A stretch of 64,000 nucleotides of DNA from Neorhizobium alkalisoli (GTDB taxonomy: Bacteria; Pseudomonadota; Alphaproteobacteria; Rhizobiales; Rhizobiaceae): positions 1 through 64,000 of the forward strand of contig NZ_VIWP01000009.1 of the NCBI RefSeq assembly GCF_007829835.1, read 5' to 3'. Under the pieces are notes generated by a model. It had not been told where the DNA came from, searched no databases, and saw only the letters and a list, made by a program, of their open reading frames with translations. This document shows, piece by piece, positions 1 to 8,636 of this stretch (positions are counted from its first letter, which is position 1; every line of letters starts with the position of its first letter). The position numbers were made by a program, and so were the translations under genes.

Positions 1-77
1 TATGACTACGATCGGGCTACGCCCTCACTCCGTCACACCCCGGCGCGAGTCTCATCCTGATTGACGCTGAATCTTAC
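1..77. other. Unassigned left edge beside truncated IstA
   Basis: This short stretch directly follows the stop codon of the truncated IstA gene. It contains no complete gene that I can recognise. It could be the next part of a rearranged IS21 element, the end of another element or chromosomal DNA; the window edge prevents a decision. Confidence 0.3.
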
Positions 78-1307
78 CTAGATTGCCGCTATGCAGGCGG
101 GCGGCAATTCCAGGAAGGGTGCGCCATTGCGTAGAGCACCGGGCTTGCGTTGGATGACCGCAAGGTAATGCCGCCAGCCGTAAGTCGTTCGCGGCGGTTT
201 GTCGTGACTGCGCTCGATCACCCGCGGATGTTCGCAGAGGATATTGCCCTCTGCCACAACGACCAGCCGCTCGGGATAAATCCGCAGGCTGACGGGTCGG
301 TTCGCAAAAGACGCAGGTACGCTGTAGCGGTTCCGCTCGAAGGTGATCAGGCAGGTGGGGGAGACGCGCTTGCTCTGCTCGACGAAGCCGTCAAACATGG
401 CGGGAAGCGCCATCAATGCTACCCGCTCATCAGCCCAAGCATCCGCGATCGTGCCGGGCAAGGTGCCGTGCGCTGTGTCGCGCCACAAGTCCTGGCAATG
501 CTGTTCCAGCCAGACATTCAATGCCGCCAGATCCGGAAAGTCCGGCATCTGTTGCCACAAACGTGGTCGGGCATCCTGAACGCTCTTCTCGACTTGGCCC
601 TTCTCCCAACCCGCGGCGGGATTGCAAAACTCAGGCGCGAAGACGTAGTGGTTCGTCATTGCAAGGAAACGGATGTTGACCTGCCGCTCCTTGCCGCGGC
701 CCACGCGATCAACTGCGGTCTTCATGTTGTCGTAGATGCCGCGGCCAGGCACGCCACCGAATACGCGGAAGCCGTGCCAGTGAGCGTCGAAGAGCATCTC
801 GTGTGTCTGTAGCAGATAGGCTCTGACCAGAAACGCCCGGCTGTGCGATAGCTTGATGTGCGCGACCTGCAGCTTCGTGCGCTCGCCGCCGACCACGGCA
901 TAGTCCTCACTCCAATCGAACTGGAATGCTTCGCCTGGGAGGAAAGACAGCGGAACGAATATGCCGCGGCCAGCCGTCTGCTGCTCAACCCGCCACTCAC
1001 GGGCGAAGGCGGCGACACGGCCATAGGAGCCGGTAAAGCCCAGAGCCGTCAGATCGGCATGAAGTTGCTTCAGCGTTCGGCGCTGTTTGCGTGACCTTCC
1101 GGCCTCGGTCTTCAGCCAGCCAGAGAGTTTGTCGGCGAACGGATCAAGCTTGCTCGGTCGTTCCGGTACCGTGAACGTCGGCTCGATCGTACCCGCGCTC
1201 AGATACTTTGCGATCGTGTTACGTGACAGCCCGGTGCGCCGGCTGATCTCGCGCACCGACAGCTTCTCACGCAGTGCCATCCGACGGATGATGTTTAAAA
1301 GTCCCAT
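78..1307 (-). pseudogene. istA: IstA transposase (IS21 family), C-terminally truncated
   Basis: IstA is the DDE transposase of IS21 elements and normally works with the IstB ATPase. An N-terminal helix-turn-helix follows the start I chose (GLLNIIRRMALREKLS); a longer reading to 1373 adds 22 unconserved residues. The integrase core is recognisable from FDWSED, IYDNMKTAV and the glutamate in GWEKGQVEKSVQ, so all three acidic residues are present. The protein then reaches ELPPA, where family members normally continue for about 70-100 residues, but here it ends after CIAAI at a stop. Loss of the C-terminus and absence of istB suggest a dead copy. Family assignment is secure; inactivity is inferred. 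Confidence 0.75.
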
Positions 1308-1461
1308 GTGGATCACTCCGTTGCCCCCGTCGCTCTCCGCGTTGGGGGAAGGTTCACATGGCTCAATTCTCAATGGAAATTATGCGCCTAACCGGCTCAG
1401 TTCTGCGTGGAAACCAACACCATCTGCAAACTCCCAGGCATCATTGAGACCCGGGGAGTGT

Positions 1462-1502
1462 GACATTCCAACTTTGCAGAAACAGGACATTCTAACTTTG
1501 CG
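1462..1502. repeat. Tandem terminal repeats of the IS21 element
   Basis: Two near-identical 17-mers, differing at two positions and spaced 24 bases start to start, lie upstream of istA. They are in the position and form expected for IS21-family terminal repeats. Confidence 0.65.
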
Positions 1503-1517
1503 GTGTGAGTTCATGCC

Positions 1518-1533
1518 GAAGCGCGACTTGCGA
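1518..1533. repeat. IS30 left inverted repeat
   Basis: The sequence gaagcgcgacttgcga pairs with the right end at 2593-2608 with one mismatch. Confidence 0.75.
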
Positions 1534-1544
1534 GGCGCCTGAAG

Positions 1545-2555
1545 CTAACCGGCATATCGCATCTGAGCGAGCAGTTTCTTGCGAAAGACTTCTGCAGGTG
1601 TTCGATAGCCCAGGCACTTGCGCGGCGTAGCATTGAGCTGGCCGCAAATTTCGACCAAGTCCGCATCCGTCACGGTCAAAGGATCGACTTCTCTCGAAAG
1701 CCATTTCCGGACGCGGCCGTTGGTGTTTTCGACGGTGCCTTTCTGCCACGGGGACTGTGGATCACAGAACCAAGTCTGGGCGCCGAAATGCGCCTGCAGA
1801 TAGGGCCAGTCGGTGAACTCTGTTCCTCGGTCGAAAGTAATCGATCGGCGGGCGAGATGGGGCAGGGCTTGTAGAGCACGAACCAGGCCATCCATGACCG
1901 GTCGCGACTGTCGATCATTGTTGCGCAGGAAGATTGCGAAGCGGCTGACCCGTTCAACGAGCGATGTCACGTTGGCTTTCCCGAACTTCTTCCGGAACTG
2001 AATCAGATCGCATTCCCAGTGCCCGAACTGTTTTCGATCGGCGACGATATCCGGGCGGCGCAGGATGTTGAGTTCCGGGCTAAACCGTTGTCCATGCTTG
2101 CGTCTTGCATGTCGCGGTCGGCGACGAGCACGATGCTCCGGCAAATGCCGCCATAGTTTGATCGCATCGCCATCGGCCGAATATGCGAACTTGTAGATCG
2201 TTTCGTGGCTGACCGAGATCGGATGGCGTTCCAGACGCATCCGGCCGGCAATCTGCTGCGGCGACCAGCCATGCATGATGCGGTCGATCACGGACTGCCT
2301 GACATGCGAGAAGCGCGCCAGCTTCCGGAGTTTCTCGCGACGTTCGCAAGCCATGTCATGTGCCGTCACGCAGTAATAGCCGCTGAGGTCGGCAACGGCG
2401 CGATCGATAAACGTATTGCGTTTGATTTCCCGAAAGACCGTCGAGCGGTGACGTCCAAGTTTCTCGGCGATGACCCCGACCGTCATCCCAGCCATACGCC
2501 AGCGGGCTATTTTGCGGCGTTCATCGAGATCAATATGGGAGTAGGTGCGTTTCAT
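1545..2555 (-). CDS. IS30-family transposase
   Basis: This 336-residue protein is full length for IS30 transposases. The N-terminus carries the family's helix-turn-helix region (residues about 1-60, MKRTYSHIDLDERRKIARW, then GRHRSTVFREIKRN). The DDE catalytic core is visible as HWECDLIQF, TFDRGTEFTDW and the glutamate in WQKGTVENTNGRVRKWL. No frameshift or stop interrupts it, so it is probably active. It reads leftward and fills nearly the whole space between the inverted repeats at 1518 and 2608. The start ATG lies just inside the right repeat. Confidence 0.92.
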   Translation of the reverse strand: MKRTYSHIDLDERRKIARWRMAGMTVGVIAEKLGRHRSTVFREIKRNTFIDRAVADLSGYYCVTAHDMACERREKLRKLARFSHVRQSVIDRIMHGWSPQQIAGRMRLERHPISVSHETIYKFAYSADGDAIKLWRHLPEHRARRRPRHARRKHGQRFSPELNILRRPDIVADRKQFGHWECDLIQFRKKFGKANVTSLVERVSRFAIFLRNNDRQSRPVMDGLVRALQALPHLARRSITFDRGTEFTDWPYLQAHFGAQTWFCDPQSPWQKGTVENTNGRVRKWLSREVDPLTVTDADLVEICGQLNATPRKCLGYRTPAEVFRKKLLAQMRYAG

Positions 2556-2592
2556 AGCAGCTTCCTTGCGAGTGACAACCCATTGGCATCAT

Positions 2593-2608
2593 TCGCAAGT
2601 CGCACTTC
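2593..2608. repeat. IS30 right inverted repeat
   Basis: The sequence tcgcaagtcgcacttc is the inverted partner of 1518-1533, one mismatch, just upstream of the transposase start. Confidence 0.75.
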
Positions 2609-2839
2609 ATCCTTGAACCCACCCGGCTACATGTATTTGTCAGGTAACTTGTATTATGGAACTCAATGGAATAATACTCGATCACGGTCTGTAAACAGGC
2701 ATTTGGTCTTGCCAGAGACCGGCTGGTTCCGCTTTGGCGGGCGTTCGGTTTCGCCCCACGTCTACATCGCGCGCTAAACGTTTAAAAATATTATCCGGAC
2801 CGTAGTCTCCACCTTCCTGAATGGCGTTTCATCCGGATC

Positions 2840-3169
2840 ATGATCCTCGCGAACAATCACTTCCCCTGGTCAAATTCGACGATGATGAGGCCCGACCTCG
2901 TCCAGCAGATGCTGGATCATATCGGCAACGACCTGTTTTACATCGACACCGTCGAGAAGGCCGGCGGTTTCGAAATCGATATTCTGGGCATGCCCAAGGG
3001 AAACGGTCTCACTCAGGAACAAGCCTAATACGCCTGCCAAAATTCCTTTCACTGGCAGGTCGGCCTGATGGGCACATCCGCCGACTACAGGAAGCTTCAG
3101 CAGCACCGCGGACCGAACAACAGCGGCAACAGCATAGCTAAGCGGTCAACCGCCGGTGATTTCGGCCTC
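2840..3169 (+). pseudogene. Possible degraded coding region, unknown family
   Basis: The 572 bases between the IS30 end and the sensor kinase hold no intact gene. From 2840 a plausible plus-strand reading runs for 62 residues (DLVQQMLDHIGNDLFYIDT, then KAGGFEIDILGMPKGN), meets a TAA at 3026-3028, and continues open in the same frame with protein-like composition (FHWQVGLMGTSADYRKLQQ). This looks like an old gene with a nonsense mutation and no surviving 5' end. I do not recognise the family. The opposite strand also has a 78-codon frame over part of it, so the coding strand is uncertain. Confidence 0.3.
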
Positions 3170-3180
3170 ACGTTCCAAGG

Positions 3181-6100
3181 TCAGGCGATAGCCAATTCGA
3201 GTGGCAACGTGAACTCGAAACGGCATCCGGGGGCGCTGCCGTGAACCAGCCGCATCTGTCCTCCATGGTTCTCCACAATCGTACGGCAGATCGAAAGACC
3301 CATCCCCATGCCGTTTGCCTTGCTCGTTTCGAATGGCCTGAAGATACTTTCGACGCGATCCTCGGGGATGCCTGGTCCGTTGTCGTTGACGCCGATCGTC
3401 GCGAACTCACCGTCTAGCGCGATGTCGATGGTGAGCGCCCGGTCGCGGTCCGACGTTTCTCGCAAAGCCTCGATGGCGTTCAAGATCAGGTTCACGAAGA
3501 CCTGTTGAAGCTGCACGCGATCGACCGGAATCGCGGGAAGGTCATGGGGAATGTCGAGCTTGAGCGCGATCTTGGTCTTCTGGAGCTCTCCGCGCGTCAG
3601 GGAAATGACGTCGCCGATCAGCTCGGTCATCCGGATCGGCTCGACGGTCGCCATCTCCTTGCGGAACATCTTCCGGATCCTCGTGACGATCTCGCTGGCG
3701 CGCCTACCGTCGTCAATCACGTTTTTGAGGCTGTCCCTGGCCCTGACGACGTCCGGTGTCGCCTTGGAGAGCCAGCGTAGCGCGGCTCCACCGCTTGCCA
3801 CGATCCCGGTAAGCGGCTGGTTGACCTCGTGCGCGATCGAGGCCGCGAGTTCGCCCATCGTGGTGGCGCGAGCTACATGTTCGAGTTCCGCCTGGACTTC
3901 CCTAAGATGCGCCGCGCTCCTGAGGAGTTCGGACTCGACCCGCTTGCGCTCGGTTATGTCCATGGTCGTTCCGACATAGCCCGTCACCTCGCCGGACTGG
4001 CCAACCGAGGCCCTTCCGGTGCAGAGCAGCTGGATGGTGTTTCCGCCGGGCAGTGTAGCCTGGTACTCGAACTGGACATCCGTCTTCTCCGAGACAGCCT
4101 TGCGCATAGCATCTCTCACCAGGCCAGCTTCCTCGGGAAGCATTCTGTCGAGCATGGTTTCGAGGGTTCCACCGACCTCGGAGACGTTGTAGCCAAAGAT
4201 GTTGCCGTGTTCTTCCGACCATTCCAGCTTGTCGGTCGCGACGGTCCAGGCCCAACTCCCCGTGTGCGAGATACGCTGGCCCTCGGCAAGCATGGCTTCG
4301 CTTTTCCTGAGCGCGTCCTCGGCGATCTTGCGTTCAAGCACAAAGCTTGCGAGTTGGGTGAAGCGGTCGATCGCCTGCCGCTCGCGATCCCCGGCCGACC
4401 GTGGCCTGTTGGAGTAAACTGCTATCGTTCCGAACACCGATCCCCGACCGGACATGATCGGAGTGGACCAGCAGGACTTGAACCCGAAGCGATCGACGAT
4501 GTCGCGCGCGCAATCCCATCGGGTATCCGTGTCGACGTTGTCGATCCACACGGGCTCCTGCCTGAAGGCGGCGGTACCGCAAGAGCCAAATTCAGGTCCG
4601 ACGGGAATTCCGCATACCGCGTCGCTGAAGCCGTCGGGAAGCTTATATCCTCCACCTGGCCGCAGGGTGCGGCCTTCTTCGTCTTGAAGCATGATAGTGA
4701 CGAAAGCCGCGTCGGTAAGGACGAAAAGCGTCTGGCAAAGGGAATCCAGTATCGTCGCCAGCGGCTGGTCCGTGGTCATCATCTCGAAAGACCGCTTTTC
4801 CCCGGCAAGCAGGATTTCCGCCCGCTTGAGGTCGTCGATATCGCTTTCCGTGCCGTAGCATCGCACGATGCGTCCGGTGGCATCGCAGTGCGGCTTGGCC
4901 CGGACGATGAACCAGCGATACTCGCCGTCGTGCCGGAGCTTCCTCGCCTCGAGCCCGCTCATTTCGCGTTTGGTGACGATCCGATGCCATGTCGCAGCGG
5001 ACTCCGCCCTGTCATCCGGGTGGAAGACATACTTCCAACCGCCGTTGCAGGCCTGTTCGGGCGTGAGCCCAGTGTATTCGTACCATTCCTTGTTGAACCA
5101 CTCGTTGGCACCGTTCGCGTCCGCGCTCCACGTCATCGAAGGCATCGTGTCGTTCGCCATGCGGAATTCGTGCTCGCGCTCAGCGAGATCGGCCTTCTCG
5201 ATTTCCAGTTCTGAAAAGAGTTTCGCGTTGTCCAGGGCTATCGCGGCATGAGGCGCGATCGCGAGCAGTGTCGGTAAGTCATCCGGACCACGTTTCTCGT
5301 GCTTCCTCGAACCCGTGAGATACAGAACGGCGATAAGCCGGGATTTCTTGACCAGCGGGATGAAGTACCCTTCCGCGCCGGACGGTTCGCCCCCCTCGTC
5401 CGTGTTTCCGGCGTTGGTACCCGCTTCTGCCGAAAAGGGTTCAAGAGTACGGGCGACCCGAAGTAAGGCAGCTCGGGATAACTCGCTTTCTCCGACGGCC
5501 TTGCGCTCCGTGCTATAGACGGTCTCTCCGCCCACACGAATTCCGGAGGCGGTGATCCATGCCTGCGAGTTTTCCAGCTCGACCAGCATCGCCCTGCCCG
5601 CTCCGGACATATCCAACGCCGTCTTGAGGATCGTTTCGGCAAGCGGCCCATAGCCGATGACAGATGACATGGTCTGGGAGACATCCAGCACGGTCTCCAG
5701 CAGACCGCTTTCGCCGACAGTGTGCGACTGTCGCGATTGCTGTTCGACACCTTCCATAAAAATGCCGGGAAACGCGTTCTCGAGTTGCGCTACCTTCCCT
5801 GCAGCGCCCCAACGGCGATAGCAGTCCCTTGCCCTGGACAGATGGGATTTCGCGGACTGCTCCCTGTCGGAGGCCAGGTAGAACCGTCCGGCGACCTCAC
5901 AGGCGAGCGCCTCGTCGGCGAGCAGGCCGAACCTCGCCGCCGCGTCGATCGCCTGCTCGTACAGGCGTTCGGCCCGCTTAGAATCTCCGTCGATCCGTGC
6001 CAGTTCTGCGAGGGCGAGCAGCCGCTTGCTTTGGAACGTCTCAGGGCATGTGTCCGCCCATCGGGCAAGCCAGTCCACATGGCCGACGATCGCGGCCCTT

Positions 6101-7326
6101 TCGGCTTCGGTGCCATCCTTGAATTCCGCGGCGAGCGCCAGCGCCGCGACGAAATGATAAACGGCGAGCTGGAGATGCCCCGTGCATGCCCAGATGAGAT
6201 CGGAGATACGCCTGACGGCGTCCGCCGCCGTGTCGAAATCGCCGTACACGAAGGAGGCGTGAGCCTTGAGAATCCAGTAGAAGCAGATGTAGGTCGGGGT
6301 CTGTTCCGGGATGAATTTCGCTTCGAAGGCGCTGGCGTCGAATCCGTCGCGATCGAAGATATCGCCGACGCCGCGTCCCTCCGCCATCGTGCGGACGAAC
6401 GCTCTTTGCGAGTGCAGGGCCATCAGAGGCGCTGCAAAATTCGCTTTTTCGACGAAGCCGACGGCGTCGACGAGTTCCGCCGAGACGTCGACAAGGCTGT
6501 CGCCTCGCGCAAGCCGATACGCCACGATGCGGACCCGGGCGTAACAGGAATAGGGGATGTCCCTGCTCCCTTCCGCCGCCGCGATGCACGATCTGGTCAG
6601 CTCGATGACGGAACGCAGGGGACGGGCCCATACGGCGACCAGTTCGATGTAGCTGATCGCCTTGACTTCGTGCTCCCAGAACCCGTGTACCTCCACGAGT
6701 TCGCGTGCGGTTTCGCAAAATTTCAAGCCGTCGTGGTAGCGACCGAAATGGTTGCTGAGGAAGAATCCGAAAAGGCCAAAGGCCAGAACGGCCGCCTTGG
6801 TGATCCCGTGCTCCAGCGTCAGAACGACCAAATGGCTGAGCGTGACGCCCAGCAGCCTCTCGTCTGTGAGCTGTGCGGAGTTCGTCATGGCCGACAGGAC
6901 GCTGACAATTGCCTCGACCTCGGGATTGTCCATCATCGGGAGGTGGACAAGCTCTTCGACCGGACGCCCGTAAAGCCGTTCCCATACGCCGATTGTGGCG
7001 GTCTCGAGATCGACCTGATCGGGACGGAGCGGTATGACGAGACCAAAGTCCCTCAGGCATTCGAGACCAGCGGCGACACTCTCCGGAACCTCGGACCGAC
7101 GGAGATGCCAGTCGATCTTGAGGCAGCAGACTTCCGCCTTCTCGATCTTGGTCTCTGCCAATGCGGACGCGAGCTGGATATTCCGATCGGACGTGACGAG
7201 ATCGGCGGCGGCCAGGCTGGATTTGGCCGCCTCCAACGCTTTCTGGAAACTTCCGTGACCCGCGACGTCGGCAGTCGCCGCCTTGAGATCGTCCGGTTGA
7301 CTGGAAGTTTCGACTTGGGATGACAT
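3181..7326 (-). CDS. Large TPR/GAF/PAS sensor histidine kinase lacking the usual N-terminal kinase-ATPase half
   Basis: This 1381-residue protein is a cytoplasmic sensor kinase. Residues 1-540 are a helical TPR-like region. They are followed by a GAF domain (about 550-700), a PAS/PAC domain (about 720-830), a second GAF (about 845-995), a second PAS (about 1020-1120), a HisKA dimerisation domain with phospho-acceptor H1166 in SIAHEVNQPL, and an ATPase domain with FVNLILNAIEAL (N box), NDNGPGIPE (G1) and MGMGLSIC (G2). The same TPR-GAF-HisKA arrangement is known as the C-terminal half of bacterial proteins that begin with a Ser/Thr kinase and an AAA-type ATPase. Here both are missing, and the upstream DNA does not encode them. 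No response regulator is adjacent. The start ATG at 7326 was kept because no better start was found. Confidence 0.85.
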   Translation of the reverse strand: MSSQVETSSQPDDLKAATADVAGHGSFQKALEAAKSSLAAADLVTSDRNIQLASALAETKIEKAEVCCLKIDWHLRRSEVPESVAAGLECLRDFGLVIPLRPDQVDLETATIGVWERLYGRPVEELVHLPMMDNPEVEAIVSVLSAMTNSAQLTDERLLGVTLSHLVVLTLEHGITKAAVLAFGLFGFFLSNHFGRYHDGLKFCETARELVEVHGFWEHEVKAISYIELVAVWARPLRSVIELTRSCIAAAEGSRDIPYSCYARVRIVAYRLARGDSLVDVSAELVDAVGFVEKANFAAPLMALHSQRAFVRTMAEGRGVGDIFDRDGFDASAFEAKFIPEQTPTYICFYWILKAHASFVYGDFDTAADAVRRISDLIWACTGHLQLAVYHFVAALALAAEFKDGTEAERAAIVGHVDWLARWADTCPETFQSKRLLALAELARIDGDSKRAERLYEQAIDAAARFGLLADEALACEVAGRFYLASDREQSAKSHLSRARDCYRRWGAAGKVAQLENAFPGIFMEGVEQQSRQSHTVGESGLLETVLDVSQTMSSVIGYGPLAETILKTALDMSGAGRAMLVELENSQAWITASGIRVGGETVYSTERKAVGESELSRAALLRVARTLEPFSAEAGTNAGNTDEGGEPSGAEGYFIPLVKKSRLIAVLYLTGSRKHEKRGPDDLPTLLAIAPHAAIALDNAKLFSELEIEKADLAEREHEFRMANDTMPSMTWSADANGANEWFNKEWYEYTGLTPEQACNGGWKYVFHPDDRAESAATWHRIVTKREMSGLEARKLRHDGEYRWFIVRAKPHCDATGRIVRCYGTESDIDDLKRAEILLAGEKRSFEMMTTDQPLATILDSLCQTLFVLTDAAFVTIMLQDEEGRTLRPGGGYKLPDGFSDAVCGIPVGPEFGSCGTAAFRQEPVWIDNVDTDTRWDCARDIVDRFGFKSCWSTPIMSGRGSVFGTIAVYSNRPRSAGDRERQAIDRFTQLASFVLERKIAEDALRKSEAMLAEGQRISHTGSWAWTVATDKLEWSEEHGNIFGYNVSEVGGTLETMLDRMLPEEAGLVRDAMRKAVSEKTDVQFEYQATLPGGNTIQLLCTGRASVGQSGEVTGYVGTTMDITERKRVESELLRSAAHLREVQAELEHVARATTMGELAASIAHEVNQPLTGIVASGGAALRWLSKATPDVVRARDSLKNVIDDGRRASEIVTRIRKMFRKEMATVEPIRMTELIGDVISLTRGELQKTKIALKLDIPHDLPAIPVDRVQLQQVFVNLILNAIEALRETSDRDRALTIDIALDGEFATIGVNDNGPGIPEDRVESIFRPFETSKANGMGMGLSICRTIVENHGGQMRLVHGSAPGCRFEFTLPLELAIA

Positions 7327-7441
7327 CCGTGCGCTCTGTGACCGTGCTTTTCAAGCCGAAGCTGATATCTGTTTTGGCACCGTTGCTTGCGATTGGGAAC
7401 CGTGCTTGTTCGCATCCGGGATGAAAATACTCCGAACAAGT

Positions 7442-7473
7442 CGCCTTTTGGCGTTTCGCCTTGCGAAAAGGCG
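7442..7473. terminator. Inverted-repeat hairpin, probable end of the cio operon
   Basis: Outer arms cgcctttt (7442-7449) and aaaaggcg (7466-7473) are perfectly complementary. The inner part can also form a smaller CGCC-TTTT-GGCG hairpin. It lies three bases past the stop of the DUF2474 gene, where transcription coming leftward from cioAB would be expected to end. Read in that direction it lacks a long U run. Confidence 0.5.
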
Positions 7474-7475
7474 GG

Positions 7476-7619
7476 TCATGGGGTCATTCCCGCCAGCGAC
7501 ATCAACCACCTGAACGCCAGCGCGGCGACACCGAGAGTGCCCACGCTCGCGGACCAGATCGCCACGAGCCAGCCAAGGCGGCTCCAAAACGACGGCCCTC
7601 CGGAAACCTTCCCCGTCAA
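7476..7619 (-). CDS. DUF2474 small membrane protein of the cyanide-insensitive oxidase
   Basis: This 47-residue protein has one membrane helix (WLVAIWSASVGTLGVAALAF), preceded by SFWSRLGW. Size, helix and position directly after cioB match the DUF2474 family, small single-span partners of bd-type oxidases in proteobacteria, comparable in place to CydX. The start is a TTG that overlaps the cioB stop (TTGA, 7616-7619). This implies translational coupling and explains why the gene is easily missed. A stabilising or assembly role in the oxidase is inferred from the family and operon position. Confidence 0.75.
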   Translation of the reverse strand: MTGKVSGGPSFWSRLGWLVAIWSASVGTLGVAALAFRWLMSLAGMTP

Positions 7620-8623
7620 TGGTATCCCTCCCCGGCCTTCACCTTCCCGCGGAAAACGTAATAGGACCATGTGGTGTAGGCGAGAATGAACGGGATGATG
7701 AACAGCGCTCCGACCAGGGCGAACCCGAGGCTCTGCGGCGGCGATGCGGCATCCCAGATCGAGATGCCCGGCGGCACGATGTTCGGCCACATGCTGATCG
7801 CCAACCCAGTGTAGCCGAGGAAAAGCAGCGTCAGGGTCAGCACGAACGGAAGGGCATGGCTCCCGCTTTCGAGGGTTCTGGAAAGCGCGATCGTCGAAAG
7901 CAGGACCAGGATGGGAACGGGAGCAAAGAAGACGAGGTTGGGCAGCGCGAACCAGCGCTCAGCGATCGCCTCGTGCGCCAGGGGCGTCCATAGGCTTACC
8001 ACGACGATGACGACGAAGAGGGCGAAAGCGATCGGCTTGCCAATCCTCCTCATGTCGGCCTGCAGCTTCCCTTCCGTTTTCATGACCAGCCACGTCGCGC
8101 CAAGAAGGGCGTAGGCGGCGAGAAGACCCAGTCCGGTGAACACGCTGAACGGGGTAAGCCAGTCGAACAGGCCGCCGGAGTAAGCCCCGTTTTCAACTTC
8201 GAAGCCGTTGATGAACGCTCCGAGTGCGGTTCCCTGACAGAAGCTCGCGATGTACGATCCCCAGGCAAAGGCCTTGTCCCAGAACGCCTTGTGGCCTTCA
8301 TCCGCCTTGAAGCGGAATTCGAATGCGACACCGCGCCAGATCAAGCCGACGAGCATGAAGATCAGCGGCAGGTAGAGAGCGCTCAGGATGACCGAATAGG
8401 CGACCGGAAACGCGGCCAGCATCGCCGCACCACCGAGGACGAGCCAGGTCTCGTTGCCGTCCCACACGGGGGCTACGCTGTTGACCATCGTATCGCGTTC
8501 CTCGCGGTCACGCACGAACGGGAAAAGTATGCCGATGCCGAGGTCGAAGCCGTCCATGACGACATACATCATGAGACCGACGCCAATGATGACCGCCCAG
8601 ATAAGCGGAAGATCGATACCCAT
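7616..8623 (-). CDS. cioB: Cytochrome bd-type (cyanide-insensitive) quinol oxidase subunit II
   Basis: CioB/CydB is the second membrane subunit of the bd-type quinol oxidase, which reduces oxygen to water with quinol electrons without pumping protons. The 335-residue protein begins with LPLIWAVIIGVGLMMYVVMDG, then FDLGIGILFPF and WDGNETWLVLGG, all hallmark sequences, and shows about eight hydrophobic segments. I placed the start at 8623, where ATG follows a purine-rich stretch and the protein aligns with the family; a longer open frame to 8809 is only overlap with cioA. It follows cioA by 13 bases and overlaps the DUF2474 gene by four. Confidence 0.93.
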   Translation of the reverse strand: MGIDLPLIWAVIIGVGLMMYVVMDGFDLGIGILFPFVRDREERDTMVNSVAPVWDGNETWLVLGGAAMLAAFPVAYSVILSALYLPLIFMLVGLIWRGVAFEFRFKADEGHKAFWDKAFAWGSYIASFCQGTALGAFINGFEVENGAYSGGLFDWLTPFSVFTGLGLLAAYALLGATWLVMKTEGKLQADMRRIGKPIAFALFVVIVVVSLWTPLAHEAIAERWFALPNLVFFAPVPILVLLSTIALSRTLESGSHALPFVLTLTLLFLGYTGLAISMWPNIVPPGISIWDAASPPQSLGFALVGALFIIPFILAYTTWSYYVFRGKVKAGEGYH

Positions 8624-8636
8624 GTTTGTTTTCCTT

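Larger units (their letters stand above)
78..1502 (-). mobile_element. IS21-family element, partial
   Basis: The unit contains an IstA-type transposase on the minus strand. At its upstream end it has two copies of a 17-base repeat (gacattccaactttgca at 1462-1478 and gacattctaactttgcg at 1486-1502). Multiple short terminal repeats of this kind are typical transposase-binding sites at IS21 ends. The other end is not visible: IstA stops early at 78 and no IstB ATPase gene is present in the window. The element is therefore probably incomplete and immobile. The IS30-type element begins within about 16 bases of the last repeat. Confidence 0.7.
1518..2608 (-). mobile_element. IS30-family insertion sequence, apparently complete
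   Basis: A single transposase gene is flanked by imperfect inverted repeats. The left end gaagcgcgacttgcga (1518-1533) matches the reverse complement of the right end tcgcaagtcgcacttc (2593-2608) at 15 of 16 positions. The spacing gives an element of about 1.1 kb, normal for IS30. The exact outer ends and target duplication cannot be fixed by eye. It lies immediately next to the IS21 terminal repeats, so it may have inserted at or near that element's end. Confidence 0.8.

Noticed and set aside
3829..5214. 461-codon plus-strand frame opposite the sensor kinase
   Set aside because: It mirrors the kinase codons; the minus-strand reading has full GAF, PAS and HisKA motifs, this one none.
5722..7323. 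533-codon plus-strand frame opposite the sensor kinase
   Set aside because: Antisense artefact of high GC at third positions; no domain seen.
6041..7354. 437-codon minus-strand frame overlapping the start of the sensor kinase
   Set aside because: Shifted frame of the same gene, with very high arginine content and no recognisable family.
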